Below are positions 1-8,443 of a stretch of DNA of 33,646 bases, piece by piece (within the stretch, counting starts at the first letter, position 1; every line of letters begins with the position of its first letter). The stretch comes from a virus: the IMG/VR virus record IMGVR_UViG_3300034198_014730, positions 1 through 33,646 of that record. One strand, 5' to 3'. Made by a program: the position numbers and the translations under genes. The notes below the pieces were generated by a model that ran no database searches, was not told where the DNA came from, and was given only the letters and a program-made list of their open reading frames with translations.

Positions 1-1
1 C

Positions 2-2878
2 GACGATCTGCCGAGCATCCTGAAAGCGCAGGAGTGGTTCAGCGTCCACTACGATCCGGCGAGTGACGTGGCACCCGTGTACCTCGACCCGACGAACCTC
101 GTGCAGACGGCGCTCATCAAGATCTCGTGGGTCGAGCAGTTCATGGCCCTGAAGATGACCGAGCCGAAGCTCAAGAACGCGCGGGTCTACGACAACGGCG
201 CCTACGTCTGGAAGCTCATGTACGCCGGTCAGAGCATCTACGGCGGCGACGTCTACCTCGATCCGAACAACGTACCCGAAGACGTCGTCAAAGCGATCCA
301 TCCGGTCCCGCCGACCATGGACGAAATCAAGCGCGGGCTTCTGGCCGTGGACACCATGGACGTCGCCTTCGGCGGCCGAGAGCCGTTCGAGGCCTACGTC
401 TGGAATCGATTCGGCCGTCGCAAGTTTGGTCCGGCCAACGCCGACATCATCATCTACCTCTACGAGAACATCGAAGCCGTTTATCGGGTCGCCGAATACT
501 CCGACATGACGCCGCGCATGGTCGAGTCCATCGCAGCACAGAAGGGCATCCCGCCGCTGCCGGAAGATCCGCAGGATCACCCAATCGGCGATCGGATGCG
601 CGTCGTCGAGTACATCCAAGCGCGGGCCATCACGAGCCTGAACTCGACCGGCATCCAGAACGTGCTCGATCGCGCGCGGGAGATGTCGGGCATCGACCTC
701 GACGGCAACCTCACGCCACGAAGCATCGACGAGGCGATGAACACGCTGACCTACGGGACGCAGCCGGTCTTCGCGCTCGGAGAGAGGTTCGTCAACGCGC
801 GGTCCCGCCCCTACAACATCGTGGGCCAAGCCACGGCCGACGTGTTCGTGAAGAAGCTCATCCCGAACTTCTCGGACTACAAGTTGACGGGGCGATCGTT
901 CGCGAACGAGGTCGCGGCCTACAACGACTCCTACAGTTACTCCGACGCGACGATCGAGCAGATGCTCGCCTTCGTGCGGAAGTTCCCGCCGGGCGTCGAG
1001 GTGCCGTACTTCCGCTCGCGCGGCGACTACGAGGAGTTCCTCACGCGTCAGGTCGGCGATCTTACGGTGCCGTCGGACCTGAGCGACGCCACGGAGAAGA
1101 TCCGCAGCATCGACGTGTCAGAGGGCGGCTGGCGGTGGGCGACGAAGGAGTCGCTCGTCGCCATCGCGCGCAGCCTTGGCCTCTCGGTTCGCGACGACTG
1201 GGCCGACGGTGCGCCGCTCGCTCCGTTCTTCACGCGGGAGGAAGCCAAGGCGTTCGGCGAGAATCGATTCGGCAAGAAGCAGGGCTACAAGATCCTCATC
1301 AAGATCGCCGACAAGATCGGCAAGGGCGGCGTCGCTGATCTCACGCGCGCCGAGGTCGAGGAGTACGGCCCCGAGTTCTACGAACAGCCGAAGCCGATGC
1401 ACCCGCTCGTGCCGGTTTGGCCGGGCTATCACCAGTCTGACCCGACGGGCGCCCTGATGGTGTATCTCGGCTCCGACGGTGACAGCTCTGGCCTCGCCGA
1501 CAAGTACGAACTTCCGTCTCCCACGATGCGCCTGATCGTGAAGACGGTCCTCAACAAGTCGCCGATGGACATCACCTTCGAGGACATCTCGGACTTCGTC
1601 TACGACTACCCGCCCGGCTCGCCGCAGTTCGAGTCGCTGAAGACCGACGAGGAGTACAAGAACCGCGAGCTTTTCGTTCATCTCGTCGACCGGTACGGCG
1701 GCAACGAGTCCGAGGCGTACGACTACCAGAGCACGGCCATGAAGCACTACGCGAAGCGCTTCCTCGGCGAAGGCGGCAGCGTAGAGGAGATGACGATCGG
1801 GCAGGTCCGCGACGCTGCGAAGGACTTCGTGAAGGGCGGCTTCGACATGGCCGACCTGCCGTTTATGAACCCGACGAAGACGAAGGAGTACGTCGAGTTG
1901 AGGACCGGCAGCGGGACGTTCACGCAGGTCGCCGCCATCGTGACGAAGAAGACCGGCAAGGGCTACACGGGCGACTTCACGCCGAATGAGGTCGACGCTG
2001 CGATCGAGGTGTTCAGGGCGCAGCCGCAGGCGCAGGCCCAGACGATCGCTACGAAGTACGTCCCGGCCGTGCCGCAACCTGACACGCTGTTGGGCGGCGA
2101 GTTCGTGGTTCGCGGCCCCAAGTGGGGCTGGGGCGATCAGGACGGCGGTCCCGGCAACGTGGGGACGGTGCTGTACCAGACCGACATGGCGAACTGGTTT
2201 CGTGTGACGTGGCCCAACGGCTACACGGACAGCTATCGCTACAACCCGTGGGGCGGCATGTTCGACCTCACCGTGGTCGTGCCGCAAGGAACGGGGCAGA
2301 AGAAGTGGTCCCCGGTCACCGTCGAGGACGTGATCGCCATGGCTGAGGGCCTCGACAAGCCGATCGGAAGCATCGACGCCATCAACGAGTTCCTCAAGGC
2401 CGAGATCGCGAAGCGGGGCCTTGAGCCGCTCAAGGCGTCGTATCGGATCAAGGTCAGGGCAAAGGCCACTACGATGACCGGCAAGGAGATCGAGGCCCTG
2501 ACGAAGAGTGACATCCTGCAAGCGCTGGATGCGCTGGGTTACACGGCTGGGACTGCCGAGCAGATTGACCTGTTCCAGAAGGCGCTCGGCCCCGCCGTCT
2601 CCGAGCTTGACCAGCCTTTCGGGACCGAGGCCAAGGCCGTGAAATACGTCAAGTCGGTGCTCGGGGACTACCAGATCGAGAAGACCTTGGACAACATCGA
2701 GATCCTGATCGTTCGGGCCTACCAGAACACGGGCAAGTCCGACAAGGAAGCGTTGAGCAAGAACGACGTCAACACGGCACTTGACCAGTTGCGGCAGGAG
2801 AAGATTTTCGAGAGCGTCGTGCCGGGCAGTGGCTTCAGCGGAATCGATTCGCGGCCCGTGTGGCCACGGTGGGCGTGA
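2..2878 (+). CDS. Large repeat-containing protein with a MIB/HERC2 domain (5' end outside window)
   Basis: The reading frame is open to the left edge, so the 936 residues from the in-frame GTG at 68 are probably not the full protein. Most of it matches no family I recognise. It looks like 8 or more divergent repeats of roughly 60-90 residues, each ending in a short helix-like unit of the form (L/F/M)T-x2-(D/E)(I/V)-x2-A. Examples are LTPRSIDEAM, MTIGQVRDAA, FTPNEVDAAI, LTKSDILQAL and LSKNDVNTAL. Residues about 678-738 (counted from 68) form a MIB/HERC2 domain, described separately. I see no transmembrane segment or catalytic motif in the visible part. Two copies of the window-wide palindrome are translated as NRFG (403, 1261) and a third as GIDS (2841). 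Three small genes follow in the same direction. A structural or host-interaction role is a guess only. Confidence 0.85.
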   Translation, partial: DDLPSILKAQEWFSVHYDPASDVAPVYLDPTNLVQTALIKISWVEQFMALKMTEPKLKNARVYDNGAYVWKLMYAGQSIYGGDVYLDPNNVPEDVVKAIHPVPPTMDEIKRGLLAVDTMDVAFGGREPFEAYVWNRFGRRKFGPANADIIIYLYENIEAVYRVAEYSDMTPRMVESIAAQKGIPPLPEDPQDHPIGDRMRVVEYIQARAITSLNSTGIQNVLDRAREMSGIDLDGNLTPRSIDEAMNTLTYGTQPVFALGERFVNARSRPYNIVGQATADVFVKKLIPNFSDYKLTGRSFANEVAAYNDSYSYSDATIEQMLAFVRKFPPGVEVPYFRSRGDYEEFLTRQVGDLTVPSDLSDATEKIRSIDVSEGGWRWATKESLVAIARSLGLSVRDDWADGAPLAPFFTREEAKAFGENRFGKKQGYKILIKIADKIGKGGVADLTRAEVEEYGPEFYEQPKPMHPLVPVWPGYHQSDPTGALMVYLGSDGDSSGLADKYELPSPTMRLIVKTVLNKSPMDITFEDISDFVYDYPPGSPQFESLKTDEEYKNRELFVHLVDRYGGNESEAYDYQSTAMKHYAKRFLGEGGSVEEMTIGQVRDAAKDFVKGGFDMADLPFMNPTKTKEYVELRTGSGTFTQVAAIVTKKTGKGYTGDFTPNEVDAAIEVFRAQPQAQAQTIATKYVPAVPQPDTLLGGEFVVRGPKWGWGDQDGGPGNVGTVLYQTDMANWFRVTWPNGYTDSYRYNPWGGMFDLTVVVPQGTGQKKWSPVTVEDVIAMAEGLDKPIGSIDAINEFLKAEIAKRGLEPLKASYRIKVRAKATTMTGKEIEALTKSDILQALDALGYTAGTAEQIDLFQKALGPAVSELDQPFGTEAKAVKYVKSVLGDYQIEKTLDNIEILIVRAYQNTGKSDKEALSKNDVNTALDQLRQEKIFESVVPGSGFSGIDSRPVWPRWA
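2099..2281 (+). other. MIB/HERC2 domain within the large first protein
   Basis: The translated segment has the hallmark pattern of the MIB/HERC2 domain: VVRGPKWGWGDQDGG, then GNVGTV, then a V-x-WPNGYTDSYR stretch, ending in G-x-FDL. In animal Mind bomb and HERC2 proteins this roughly 60-residue beta-barrel module sits in E3 ubiquitin ligases and binds peptides. The match covers the conserved R-G-x-x-W-x-W-x-DQDGG core and the C-terminal YR...DL end, so I am confident of the family. There is no RING, HECT or other ubiquitin-ligase domain in the visible protein, so a ubiquitin function should not be assumed. It more likely acts as a protein- or peptide-binding module. Confidence 0.85.
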
Positions 2879-2912
2879 CGGGGTACACTCGGCCGCCTGT
2901 AGGAGACCGTTC

Positions 2913-3287
2913 ATGGCGAAGCGCAAGAAGCCAGTGAAGCGTCGCGGACTTGGGGCACTCCCCAAGGAAGTCGGCCGCGGAGCCCCGCGTGAGTCGGCCG
3001 TCTACCTGAAGGACAAGGCTGCGGCGTCGCGTGAGTTGAAGGCCATCGTCCCCGGTGATGCGCGGCAGTACGACGCGGCAAAGAAGGCGTTCTCGAAGGA
3101 GATCGCCGACAAGCACTGTTCGCTCGCCCTCACGGCCCTCTCGAACGCGGCGTTCTCGGCCGGTGTCGCGCGGGCCTCGGCCGTCGCTCGCGGCGAGCCC
3201 GGTGGCGCCGAGGACCTCTACAACGACTTCGTCGCCCAGCGAGACGAGTACCTCGCGATCTGCCACCCTGAGAAAAAGAGCAAGTAG
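2913..3287 (+). CDS. Small basic protein, paralogue of the next gene
   Basis: 124 residues with a strongly basic N-terminus (MAKRKKPVKRRG). The start at ATG 2913 is chosen because AGGAGA lies 6 bases upstream; the longer frame starting at 2781 would overlap the previous gene. The central segment (DKHCSLALTALSNAAFSAGVARA) fits a pattern C-x2-A-x3-L-x2-A-x4-AG-x-A that recurs in the next protein (GNCPGARSMLVEASITAGAAYA), so the two look like diverged duplicates. No known family recognised. It could be a nucleic-acid-binding or virion-associated basic protein, which is inference from charge and size only. Confidence 0.75.
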   Translation: MAKRKKPVKRRGLGALPKEVGRGAPRESAVYLKDKAAASRELKAIVPGDARQYDAAKKAFSKEIADKHCSLALTALSNAAFSAGVARASAVARGEPGGAEDLYNDFVAQRDEYLAICHPEKKSK

Positions 3288-3296
3288 GAGACTGAC

Positions 3297-3692
3297 ATGG
3301 CCCTTGGATTCTCGCCCTCCCAGCACCGCAAGCGCTCGCGCAGCTACAACGCGAGCACCTCGACGATCCTGAAGTCGCTTCAGAAGGCCGTCGCCAAGGG
3401 CAACTGCCCCGGCGCGCGCTCGATGCTCGTCGAGGCTTCGATCACGGCGGGTGCCGCTTACGCCGAGGACTTCGACATCGGCCGCAAGAAGAAGAAGTCC
3501 ATCTCGGCGCACCCGGCGATCAAGGCTGTCCGCGCTGCGAAGAAGCTGATGCAGGCGAAGTGCCCGACGAAGGCGAAGAAGTCTGGTGGCAGCTTCAAGA
3601 AGATGAGCAAGGCCGAGGCCAAGAAGTTCGACAAGGTGCTGAAGAAGGCCGCCAAGGGCAAGATCAAGGGCGCGAAGGTCGGAAAGTTCTAA
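3297..3692 (+). CDS. Lysine-rich small basic protein
   Basis: 131 residues, ATG nine bases after the previous stop with GGAG just upstream. The C-terminal half is a lysine/alanine-rich tail (KKMSKAEAKKFDKVLKKAAK) like those of histone-like or DNA-condensing proteins. The N-terminal half carries the C-x2-A-x3-L-x2-A-x4-AG-x-A segment shared with the upstream gene. No catalytic motif. Probably binds nucleic acid; no family assignment possible by eye. Confidence 0.8.
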   Translation: MALGFSPSQHRKRSRSYNASTSTILKSLQKAVAKGNCPGARSMLVEASITAGAAYAEDFDIGRKKKKSISAHPAIKAVRAAKKLMQAKCPTKAKKSGGSFKKMSKAEAKKFDKVLKKAAKGKIKGAKVGKF

Positions 3693-3695
3693 GCC

Positions 3696-3917
3696 ATGGA
3701 CGTCATCCACCCCGTCAGGCTGTACGCTGCGCCACCGGACCAGCCCGCCGCCCCGTCGGCGAAGGCGCTGATCCTGCCGCTCGCGATCTTCGCGGCCATC
3801 GGGCTCGTCCTCTACAAGACGGCGTCGAGTGACTTCGCGGAAGAAGATCGACGCAGGAAGAACCCCGTGCGCGGCATCCAGACGCGGGAAGACTACGAAC
3901 GCTTTTTGGCATCCTGA
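3696..3917 (+). CDS. Small single-pass membrane protein
   Basis: 73 residues, starting four bases after the previous stop, so probably translationally coupled. One hydrophobic segment (ALILPLAIFAAIGLVLYKTA, about residues 23-42) is followed by a charged region with RRRKNP and an aromatic/acidic end (TREDYERFLAS). No cleavable signal peptide is obvious. It is the last gene of the left-hand plus-strand block and is followed at once by a terminator. Function unknown; one possibility is a membrane or virion-envelope partner of the two basic proteins upstream. Confidence 0.75.
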   Translation: MDVIHPVRLYAAPPDQPAAPSAKALILPLAIFAAIGLVLYKTASSDFAEEDRRRKNPVRGIQTREDYERFLAS

Positions 3918-3936
3918 CCGACAGGCCGGTAGAACG

Positions 3937-3981
3937 AAAAAAGGGGGCTGACGGCTGAAAACTCCGTCGGCCCCCAGTTTT
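3937..3981. terminator. Bidirectional intrinsic terminator between convergent genes
   Basis: GGGGGCTGACGG (3943-3954) pairs with CCGTCGGCCCCC (3964-3975) over 12 positions with one G-U pair. Six A's precede the stem (3937-3942) and TTTT follows at 3978-3981, so it has a U-tract when read from either strand. It sits between the plus-strand genes ending at 3917 and the minus-strand gene whose stop is at 4013, as expected for a shared terminator. Confidence 0.85.
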
Positions 3982-4012
3982 GTTCGCGGGAACTTTCCGC
4001 GTTGCGGACTAT

Positions 4013-5371
4013 CTACAGGTCGTCGTACCGGCTCCAGCCTTCCTCATCCTCGGGCGACACGTCATCGAGGATCGCGTGCGGCGGGATCAGGCCGACCTTG
4101 GGCTGCGGGGCTCGGAGAGCCAGAAGTTGCCCGCCGTTCGGGTCCTGCGAATCGATTGCGTCGAGGCCCTGCGCCATGTTCGCCAGCGCGGCCTGAAGGT
4201 GCGGCGTCTTCCGGTAGCAGATTTCCTTCCCGACTCGCTCCTCGACGATCGCGCGCTCCTCAAGCAGGGTGTCGATGATTTCGCGCACGCGCTTCTTGAG
4301 AAGATCGGCCTGACGGATGACGTAACCGATGGGCGTCGGCATGTCGGAGATGAACCGCAGCACGAGCGCGCGGTCACGCATGTCCCGCGAGCCGGTGATC
4401 CTTTCACCGAGTTCGATGACGCTCTTGAGATGCAGGTCCGCGATCTTCAGCGCGCTCTCCAGCTCCGTCGTCCCGACGTGCCACGGCTGTCCCGAGCGGG
4501 CCTGTCCGACGTCCCACGCGAGCAAAAGAGCGAGCTTCGCCGCGATCGACGTGGTGCGGGAGCACGCAGCGGCGGCTCGGCGGTTCGCGCCCGTTCGCAA
4601 CGGCCGCATCGCCTCGTACCAGTCGTTCCACATCTTCTCCCCGGCCGGATCGAGCCACAGGCACGGGCCGGGAGGGCTCGCGGGCGTAGCGAGTTGCCGG
4701 AGCCACTGGGTAATCGCGAGGCGCTTCTGCGGGTCGTCGATCGGCGGGGTCGCGAACTCGCGCTCGGGCTCGGCGTGCAGCGTCAGGAAACGCGCGAGGA
4801 AGCCGCCGGTCCAGTCGGCCTGTTCGGTGTGGCGCTCCAGCAGGTCCGTGGCGACGCCGCAGAACAGAGACAGGCGCGGGTCGTTGATCGGCCCCTTGCG
4901 GCTGTTCGCGAGAGCACGGCCGATCGGGATGCAGTCCCACAGATTCGTGAAGGCCGTCTTCAAGGCGAGCATGTAGCCCTCCTCGGCCTTCGCGAGGAAC
5001 TCGCCCCACTCGCCGTAGAGCAGCACCATGCGCTGTTGGGCGCGAAGGCTCTCGTACAAGCCTTCCTGCGAGCCGGGGATCTCGCCGACGCATCCGGTGA
5101 TGGCGTCGTGCATGACACGCCGCGCGATGTTGATGCTCGCCGTCTTACGCGACTTCGATGAGTCGCCGACGATCATCGTGTAGAGATTGCCCCACAAGGG
5201 GCTCGTGTACGGGACCGCGTAATCGATTGGTACGGCTTGCGTCAGGCAGGTGAGCGCGCCTGCCAGATGGTAGGCGACGTTCGCGTCGGTACAGTTCGCC
5301 GCGTACTCGACGTAGTTGCGGACGAAACCTGTCGGCGGCAGGGCGGCCCAGACTTCAGCTTCCGAGATCAT
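4013..5371 (-). CDS. DUF3987-like P-loop protein (primase/helicase-associated)
   Basis: 452 residues if translation starts at the ATG at 5371, which has GGAG five bases upstream; a GTG two codons earlier (5377) is the alternative. The N-terminal part contains a Walker-A-like loop, GDSSKSRKT, followed by an ATPase-like domain with acidic stretches (LLYGEWGEFLAKAEEG) and a helical C-terminal region. The layout resembles DUF3987-type proteins, which are P-loop proteins often found next to phage and plasmid replication genes and sometimes joined to primases. It is the only minus-strand gene in the window and is divergent from the helicase at 5509, sharing its control region. AATCGATT copies fall in it at 5220 and 4149. 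Role in replication is inferred from neighbours. Confidence 0.75.
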   Translation of the reverse strand: MISEAEVWAALPPTGFVRNYVEYAANCTDANVAYHLAGALTCLTQAVPIDYAVPYTSPLWGNLYTMIVGDSSKSRKTASINIARRVMHDAITGCVGEIPGSQEGLYESLRAQQRMVLLYGEWGEFLAKAEEGYMLALKTAFTNLWDCIPIGRALANSRKGPINDPRLSLFCGVATDLLERHTEQADWTGGFLARFLTLHAEPEREFATPPIDDPQKRLAITQWLRQLATPASPPGPCLWLDPAGEKMWNDWYEAMRPLRTGANRRAAAACSRTTSIAAKLALLLAWDVGQARSGQPWHVGTTELESALKIADLHLKSVIELGERITGSRDMRDRALVLRFISDMPTPIGYVIRQADLLKKRVREIIDTLLEERAIVEERVGKEICYRKTPHLQAALANMAQGLDAIDSQDPNGGQLLALRAPQPKVGLIPPHAILDDVSPEDEEGWSRYDDL

Positions 5372-5398
5372 CGACACTCCATGTCGGGTTGGACCGGC

Positions 5399-5442
5399 AC
5401 CATAAAACAGGTCTTGACATCTGTCAATGGCTGCGCTACATC
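5399..5442. promoter_or_regulatory. Divergent promoter pair over a shared operator
   Basis: The inverted repeat TGACATCTGTCA (5415-5426) overlaps a -35 box on each strand. Plus strand: TTGACA at 5414-5419, 17-base spacer, TACATC at 5437-5442 (weak -10), toward the helicase at 5509. Minus strand: TTGACA at 5427-5422, 17-base spacer, TATGGT at 5404-5399, toward the DUF3987-like gene. A protein bound at the repeat would block both. Similar operators occur at 9859-9870 and 15428-15439. Confidence 0.7.
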
Positions 5443-5508
5443 ATGCCCCACGAAAGACAAAGCGACCACGGACGCACGCCAAACGAGCGGCAGTGCAAGG
5501 GTTTTTCG

Positions 5509-7173
5509 ATGGCATGGTTCCAGTACACGTTGTCGCACACGACGCCTGACGCCCTGCGTGACGTCGGCTCCTTGCCCGGCATCATCGTCGGCCGGGACCG
5601 CTCGATCATGGCGCAGGACAACGGGGGTTGGCTCGTCGAACGGATGCTCGCGAAGCACGGCATCCAGTTCAAGGCCCGCCTGATGACGCCGGACTTCCAG
5701 CCCGTCACGGCGATCGACGATCTCTGCAAGGTCGGCCTTCGGGAGTGGGTGCCCTCGTTCATGGCGCCCTACCAGCGCGAGGCCGTGCTGGAGCTTGGCC
5801 ACAAGTCAGGCCATATCTGGCACGCCGCCGGTAGCGGTAAGACGCTCACGGCGATCGCTTGGGCGCTCGCGTGGCCCGGCAACACGGTCGTCACGACCCG
5901 CGCCGCCGTGCGCCGCAACTACGGCCGCGAGATCGAGCGGTTCACGACCCACCGGGCCTACGTCATCGAATCGATTCGCGACGCGGACCTCCAGAAGATC
6001 GAGGACTCGGAAGCCCTGTTCGTGGTGCTCGGGTGGGAGATGCTGCCCGCGTGCCTCGACGTGCTGCTCAAGTGGAAGCCCGCCTCGTGGATCGCCGACG
6101 AGGCCCACAAGATGAAGTCCCATCGCCGCTGGGGCGCCGTGCCGCAGACCGACGGCAAGCTCAAGTTCGAGCCCTTGGACAACATCGCCCACGCCGCCTA
6201 CAAGCTCTCACGCTCTGTTCGCCATCGCCTCGGTGCAACCGCGACCCCGATCAAGGACCGCGTGCGGGACCTCTGGGCCCAACTCGACGTGATCCACCCG
6301 GACGCTTGGGGTCCGTTCTACAAGGAGGACCGCGCCTCGTTCACGACGAGGTACTGCGCGGCGCGGCGTGGAACATTTGGCGGCATCGAGACGACGGGAT
6401 CGTCGAACCTCGATGAACTCTGGGACCGGGTTTCCACCATCGTTCATCAGGTTCCCCACAGCGTTACTCACAGGCATCTGCCGCCAAAAAGGCGCTTGGT
6501 TACCTACGTCACGCAGGGCGACCAGAACGCTGCCACCGGCTTCGCGTCCGTCTACAAGCAAGCCGCCAAGGGCGGGCGTGGAACACTTCTCGAAGCGAAG
6601 CTCATGGAAGCCGCTGCGAAGAAGCGCAAGTACCTGCTCGAAGTGCTGGAGGAGTGCGTCGAGAACGACCAGAAGGTCGTCGTGTTCACCGGGCGCCGCG
6701 AGGACTGCGACAAGCTCGCCGCCGAGGTCACGAAGAAGTTCGGCTCCGACGCCACCGTGTTCACGGGCCACGGCGGCACACCGGCCGTCGTTCGGGACGG
6801 CATCCAGCAAGCGTACATGGCAGCAAAAGGCCCGGCGATCCTCGTCGGCACGGGTGACGCATGGGGCGAGGGTGTGAACCTTCAGGACAGCGATCTCCTG
6901 CTGATTGCGATGTTGCCGTACACGCCGGGGCAGATCGTGCAGTGGGAGGGCCGTGTGGCCCGCCATGGCCAGAAGCGGCCGGTCCTTGTTCAGTACCTCG
7001 TCGCCGAGGGCACCGTGGACGAGCACGTCGCGGGCATCCTTCTGGACAAGCTGCCCGCCGTCGAGAATGTCGCCGGGGACGACTCGGTCACAGGTTTTGC
7101 CGACCAACTCCGCGGGGCTGACGACGCCGAGGCGATCATCGACTCGATCATGGCCAAGCTGGGGGTGGCGTGA
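5509..7173 (+). CDS. SF2/SNF2-like DNA helicase or translocase
   Basis: 554 residues. ATG 5509 is chosen because AAGGG lies 7 bases upstream and because an earlier in-frame ATG (5443) abuts the promoter -10 box. Helicase motifs appear in order: Q-like LREWVPSFMAPYQREAV; motif I AAGSGKT (about 106-112); motif II DEAH (about 197-200, followed by KMKS); motif III GATATP (about 241-246); motif V GEGVNL; and motif VI QWEGRVARHGQ (about 478-488). The GRVxRxGQ form of motif VI is typical of SNF2-type ATPases. It probably unwinds or remodels DNA for replication or recombination of the element. It is the first gene of a run through 9841 whose genes mostly overlap by one to fourteen bases. Confidence 0.92.
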   Translation: MAWFQYTLSHTTPDALRDVGSLPGIIVGRDRSIMAQDNGGWLVERMLAKHGIQFKARLMTPDFQPVTAIDDLCKVGLREWVPSFMAPYQREAVLELGHKSGHIWHAAGSGKTLTAIAWALAWPGNTVVTTRAAVRRNYGREIERFTTHRAYVIESIRDADLQKIEDSEALFVVLGWEMLPACLDVLLKWKPASWIADEAHKMKSHRRWGAVPQTDGKLKFEPLDNIAHAAYKLSRSVRHRLGATATPIKDRVRDLWAQLDVIHPDAWGPFYKEDRASFTTRYCAARRGTFGGIETTGSSNLDELWDRVSTIVHQVPHSVTHRHLPPKRRLVTYVTQGDQNAATGFASVYKQAAKGGRGTLLEAKLMEAAAKKRKYLLEVLEECVENDQKVVVFTGRREDCDKLAAEVTKKFGSDATVFTGHGGTPAVVRDGIQQAYMAAKGPAILVGTGDAWGEGVNLQDSDLLLIAMLPYTPGQIVQWEGRVARHGQKRPVLVQYLVAEGTVDEHVAGILLDKLPAVENVAGDDSVTGFADQLRGADDAEAIIDSIMAKLGVA

Positions 7174-8228
7174 TGCTTTGCGGCAACTGCCACAGCGGCC
7201 TGATGGTCCGCCGATTCGGCCGCTTCGGCGAGTTCATGGGCTGCACCAACTACCCGCGGTGCAAAGAGTGGCACCCGATCCAACGGGAATCGATTCGGCC
7301 TCATCCCGAGGTCGTTACCAAGAGCGCCGAGAGCGCCAAGACGCCGGAGATCCCGGCAAGGAGTACGGAGATGGCAGCGAAGATGGAGATGAAGCTGGAG
7401 ACGATCAGCCCCGAGCGCGCCGCCGCGTTGCTCGCGAAGAACGTCTCGAACAACCGCGCGATCGTGCGGGCCCGCGTCGATCAGCTTGCCGACGCGATCA
7501 AGGAGGACCGCTTCCGCACGACGCCCGAAGGCATCATGCTCAACGAGGCGGGCAACCTCATCGACGGGCAGCATCGGCTCTCGGCCGTCGTGACCGCGGG
7601 CAAGCCGGTCAAGATGTACGTCTGGTACAACGTGCCCACCGACATGATGGAGGCGATCAACGTCGGGCAGACGCGCACGCTCGCGGACGTCCTCACGATC
7701 ACGGGCGAGCTGGGCATCAAAGGTGCCCCCAAGATCGCCGTCGCTCGCGCCAGCGCGATCAACCTCATCTTTACGCCTGAGCAGAACACGAAGAAGCTGA
7801 CGAAGCTCCAGTACGAGTGGGTCCGCGAGAACTACGCCGAGGACATCGAGTGGACGCTGAAGAACTACCCGCTCAGTGGTGGCAGCGCCAACGCAGGAGC
7901 CATCTCGCGGAAGTTTCGCAGCGTGATGGTTATGGGGGCGCTCGCCATCGCGCACAAAAAGTACCCCGAGCAGGTCGAGGTCTTCGCTCGCAAGGCTGAC
8001 AAGGGTGTCGAGCTTCTTGAGACCGATCCCGCTTACGCGCTGCGCCGCTACCTCGACAACAGCACCCTGACGGGCGGTGGGGCCCCGCGCCTCACGGTCG
8101 CCTACGCCACGTTTCGCTGCGTCTCGGCCGCACTGCGCCATGAGAAGCTCGGCATCGTGAAACCCGCGTTCCTGACCGAGACGAACCCCGAGTTCAGCAA
8201 GGTCCTGCGGACGTTCGGGGTGATCTGA
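7173..8228 (+). CDS. Topoisomerase-type zinc finger joined to a ParB-like domain
   Basis: 351 residues from the ATG that overlaps the helicase stop by one base. Residues 3-30 form a C4 zinc finger like those at the C-terminus of type IA topoisomerases (CGNC...GCTNYPRC). After a linker with the palindrome (ESIRPH) comes a ParB-like nuclease fold. Its core is ISPERAAALLAKN...NR, then IMLNEAGNLIDGQHRLSAV, where GQHR is the conserved box, and then helical sequence to the end. Phage proteins of this ParB-like group usually start near the ISPERA segment. An internal ATG at 7371 has AAGGAG at the right distance, so a shorter ParB-like product may also be made. No helix-turn-helix seen. Function in DNA handling is inferred. 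Confidence 0.8.
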   Translation: MLCGNCHSGLMVRRFGRFGEFMGCTNYPRCKEWHPIQRESIRPHPEVVTKSAESAKTPEIPARSTEMAAKMEMKLETISPERAAALLAKNVSNNRAIVRARVDQLADAIKEDRFRTTPEGIMLNEAGNLIDGQHRLSAVVTAGKPVKMYVWYNVPTDMMEAINVGQTRTLADVLTITGELGIKGAPKIAVARASAINLIFTPEQNTKKLTKLQYEWVRENYAEDIEWTLKNYPLSGGSANAGAISRKFRSVMVMGALAIAHKKYPEQVEVFARKADKGVELLETDPAYALRRYLDNSTLTGGGAPRLTVAYATFRCVSAALRHEKLGIVKPAFLTETNPEFSKVLRTFGVI

Positions 8229-8443
8229 TGGGCCTCATGCACGATGCAGGGGGGATCGATCTCAACTGCGCGCACTGTGGCGAGCTTCGCCTCGACGCAG
8301 GAGGCATGACGTGTCACTCCTGCGGGGACGTCGAAACGGTGTGCTTCCAGTGCATTGAGCGCGAGGACAGCCGCCGCTTCGGCGTCGGGGATCGGGACTA
8401 CTTTTGCCGGTACTGCCGGGAGGCGATGGATGACGACGACTGA
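8228..8443 (+). CDS. Small double zinc-ribbon protein
   Basis: 71 residues, ATG overlapping the upstream stop (TGATG). Contains four CxxC-type knuckles: CAHC, CHSC, CFQC and CRYC, enough for two zinc sites, and ends in an acidic tail (EAMDDDD). No catalytic residues. Such small zinc ribbons in phage replication blocks usually act as nucleic-acid or protein adaptors; that is family-level knowledge, not shown here. Its end overlaps the nuclease gene by 14 bases. Confidence 0.75.
   Translation: MGLMHDAGGIDLNCAHCGELRLDAGGMTCHSCGDVETVCFQCIEREDSRRFGVGDRDYFCRYCREAMDDDD

Noticed and set aside
1118-2965. Long open frame on the minus strand.
   Set aside because: It is the antisense of the first gene in GC-rich DNA, Arg/Leu/Val-rich with no motif, while the plus strand contains a recognisable domain.
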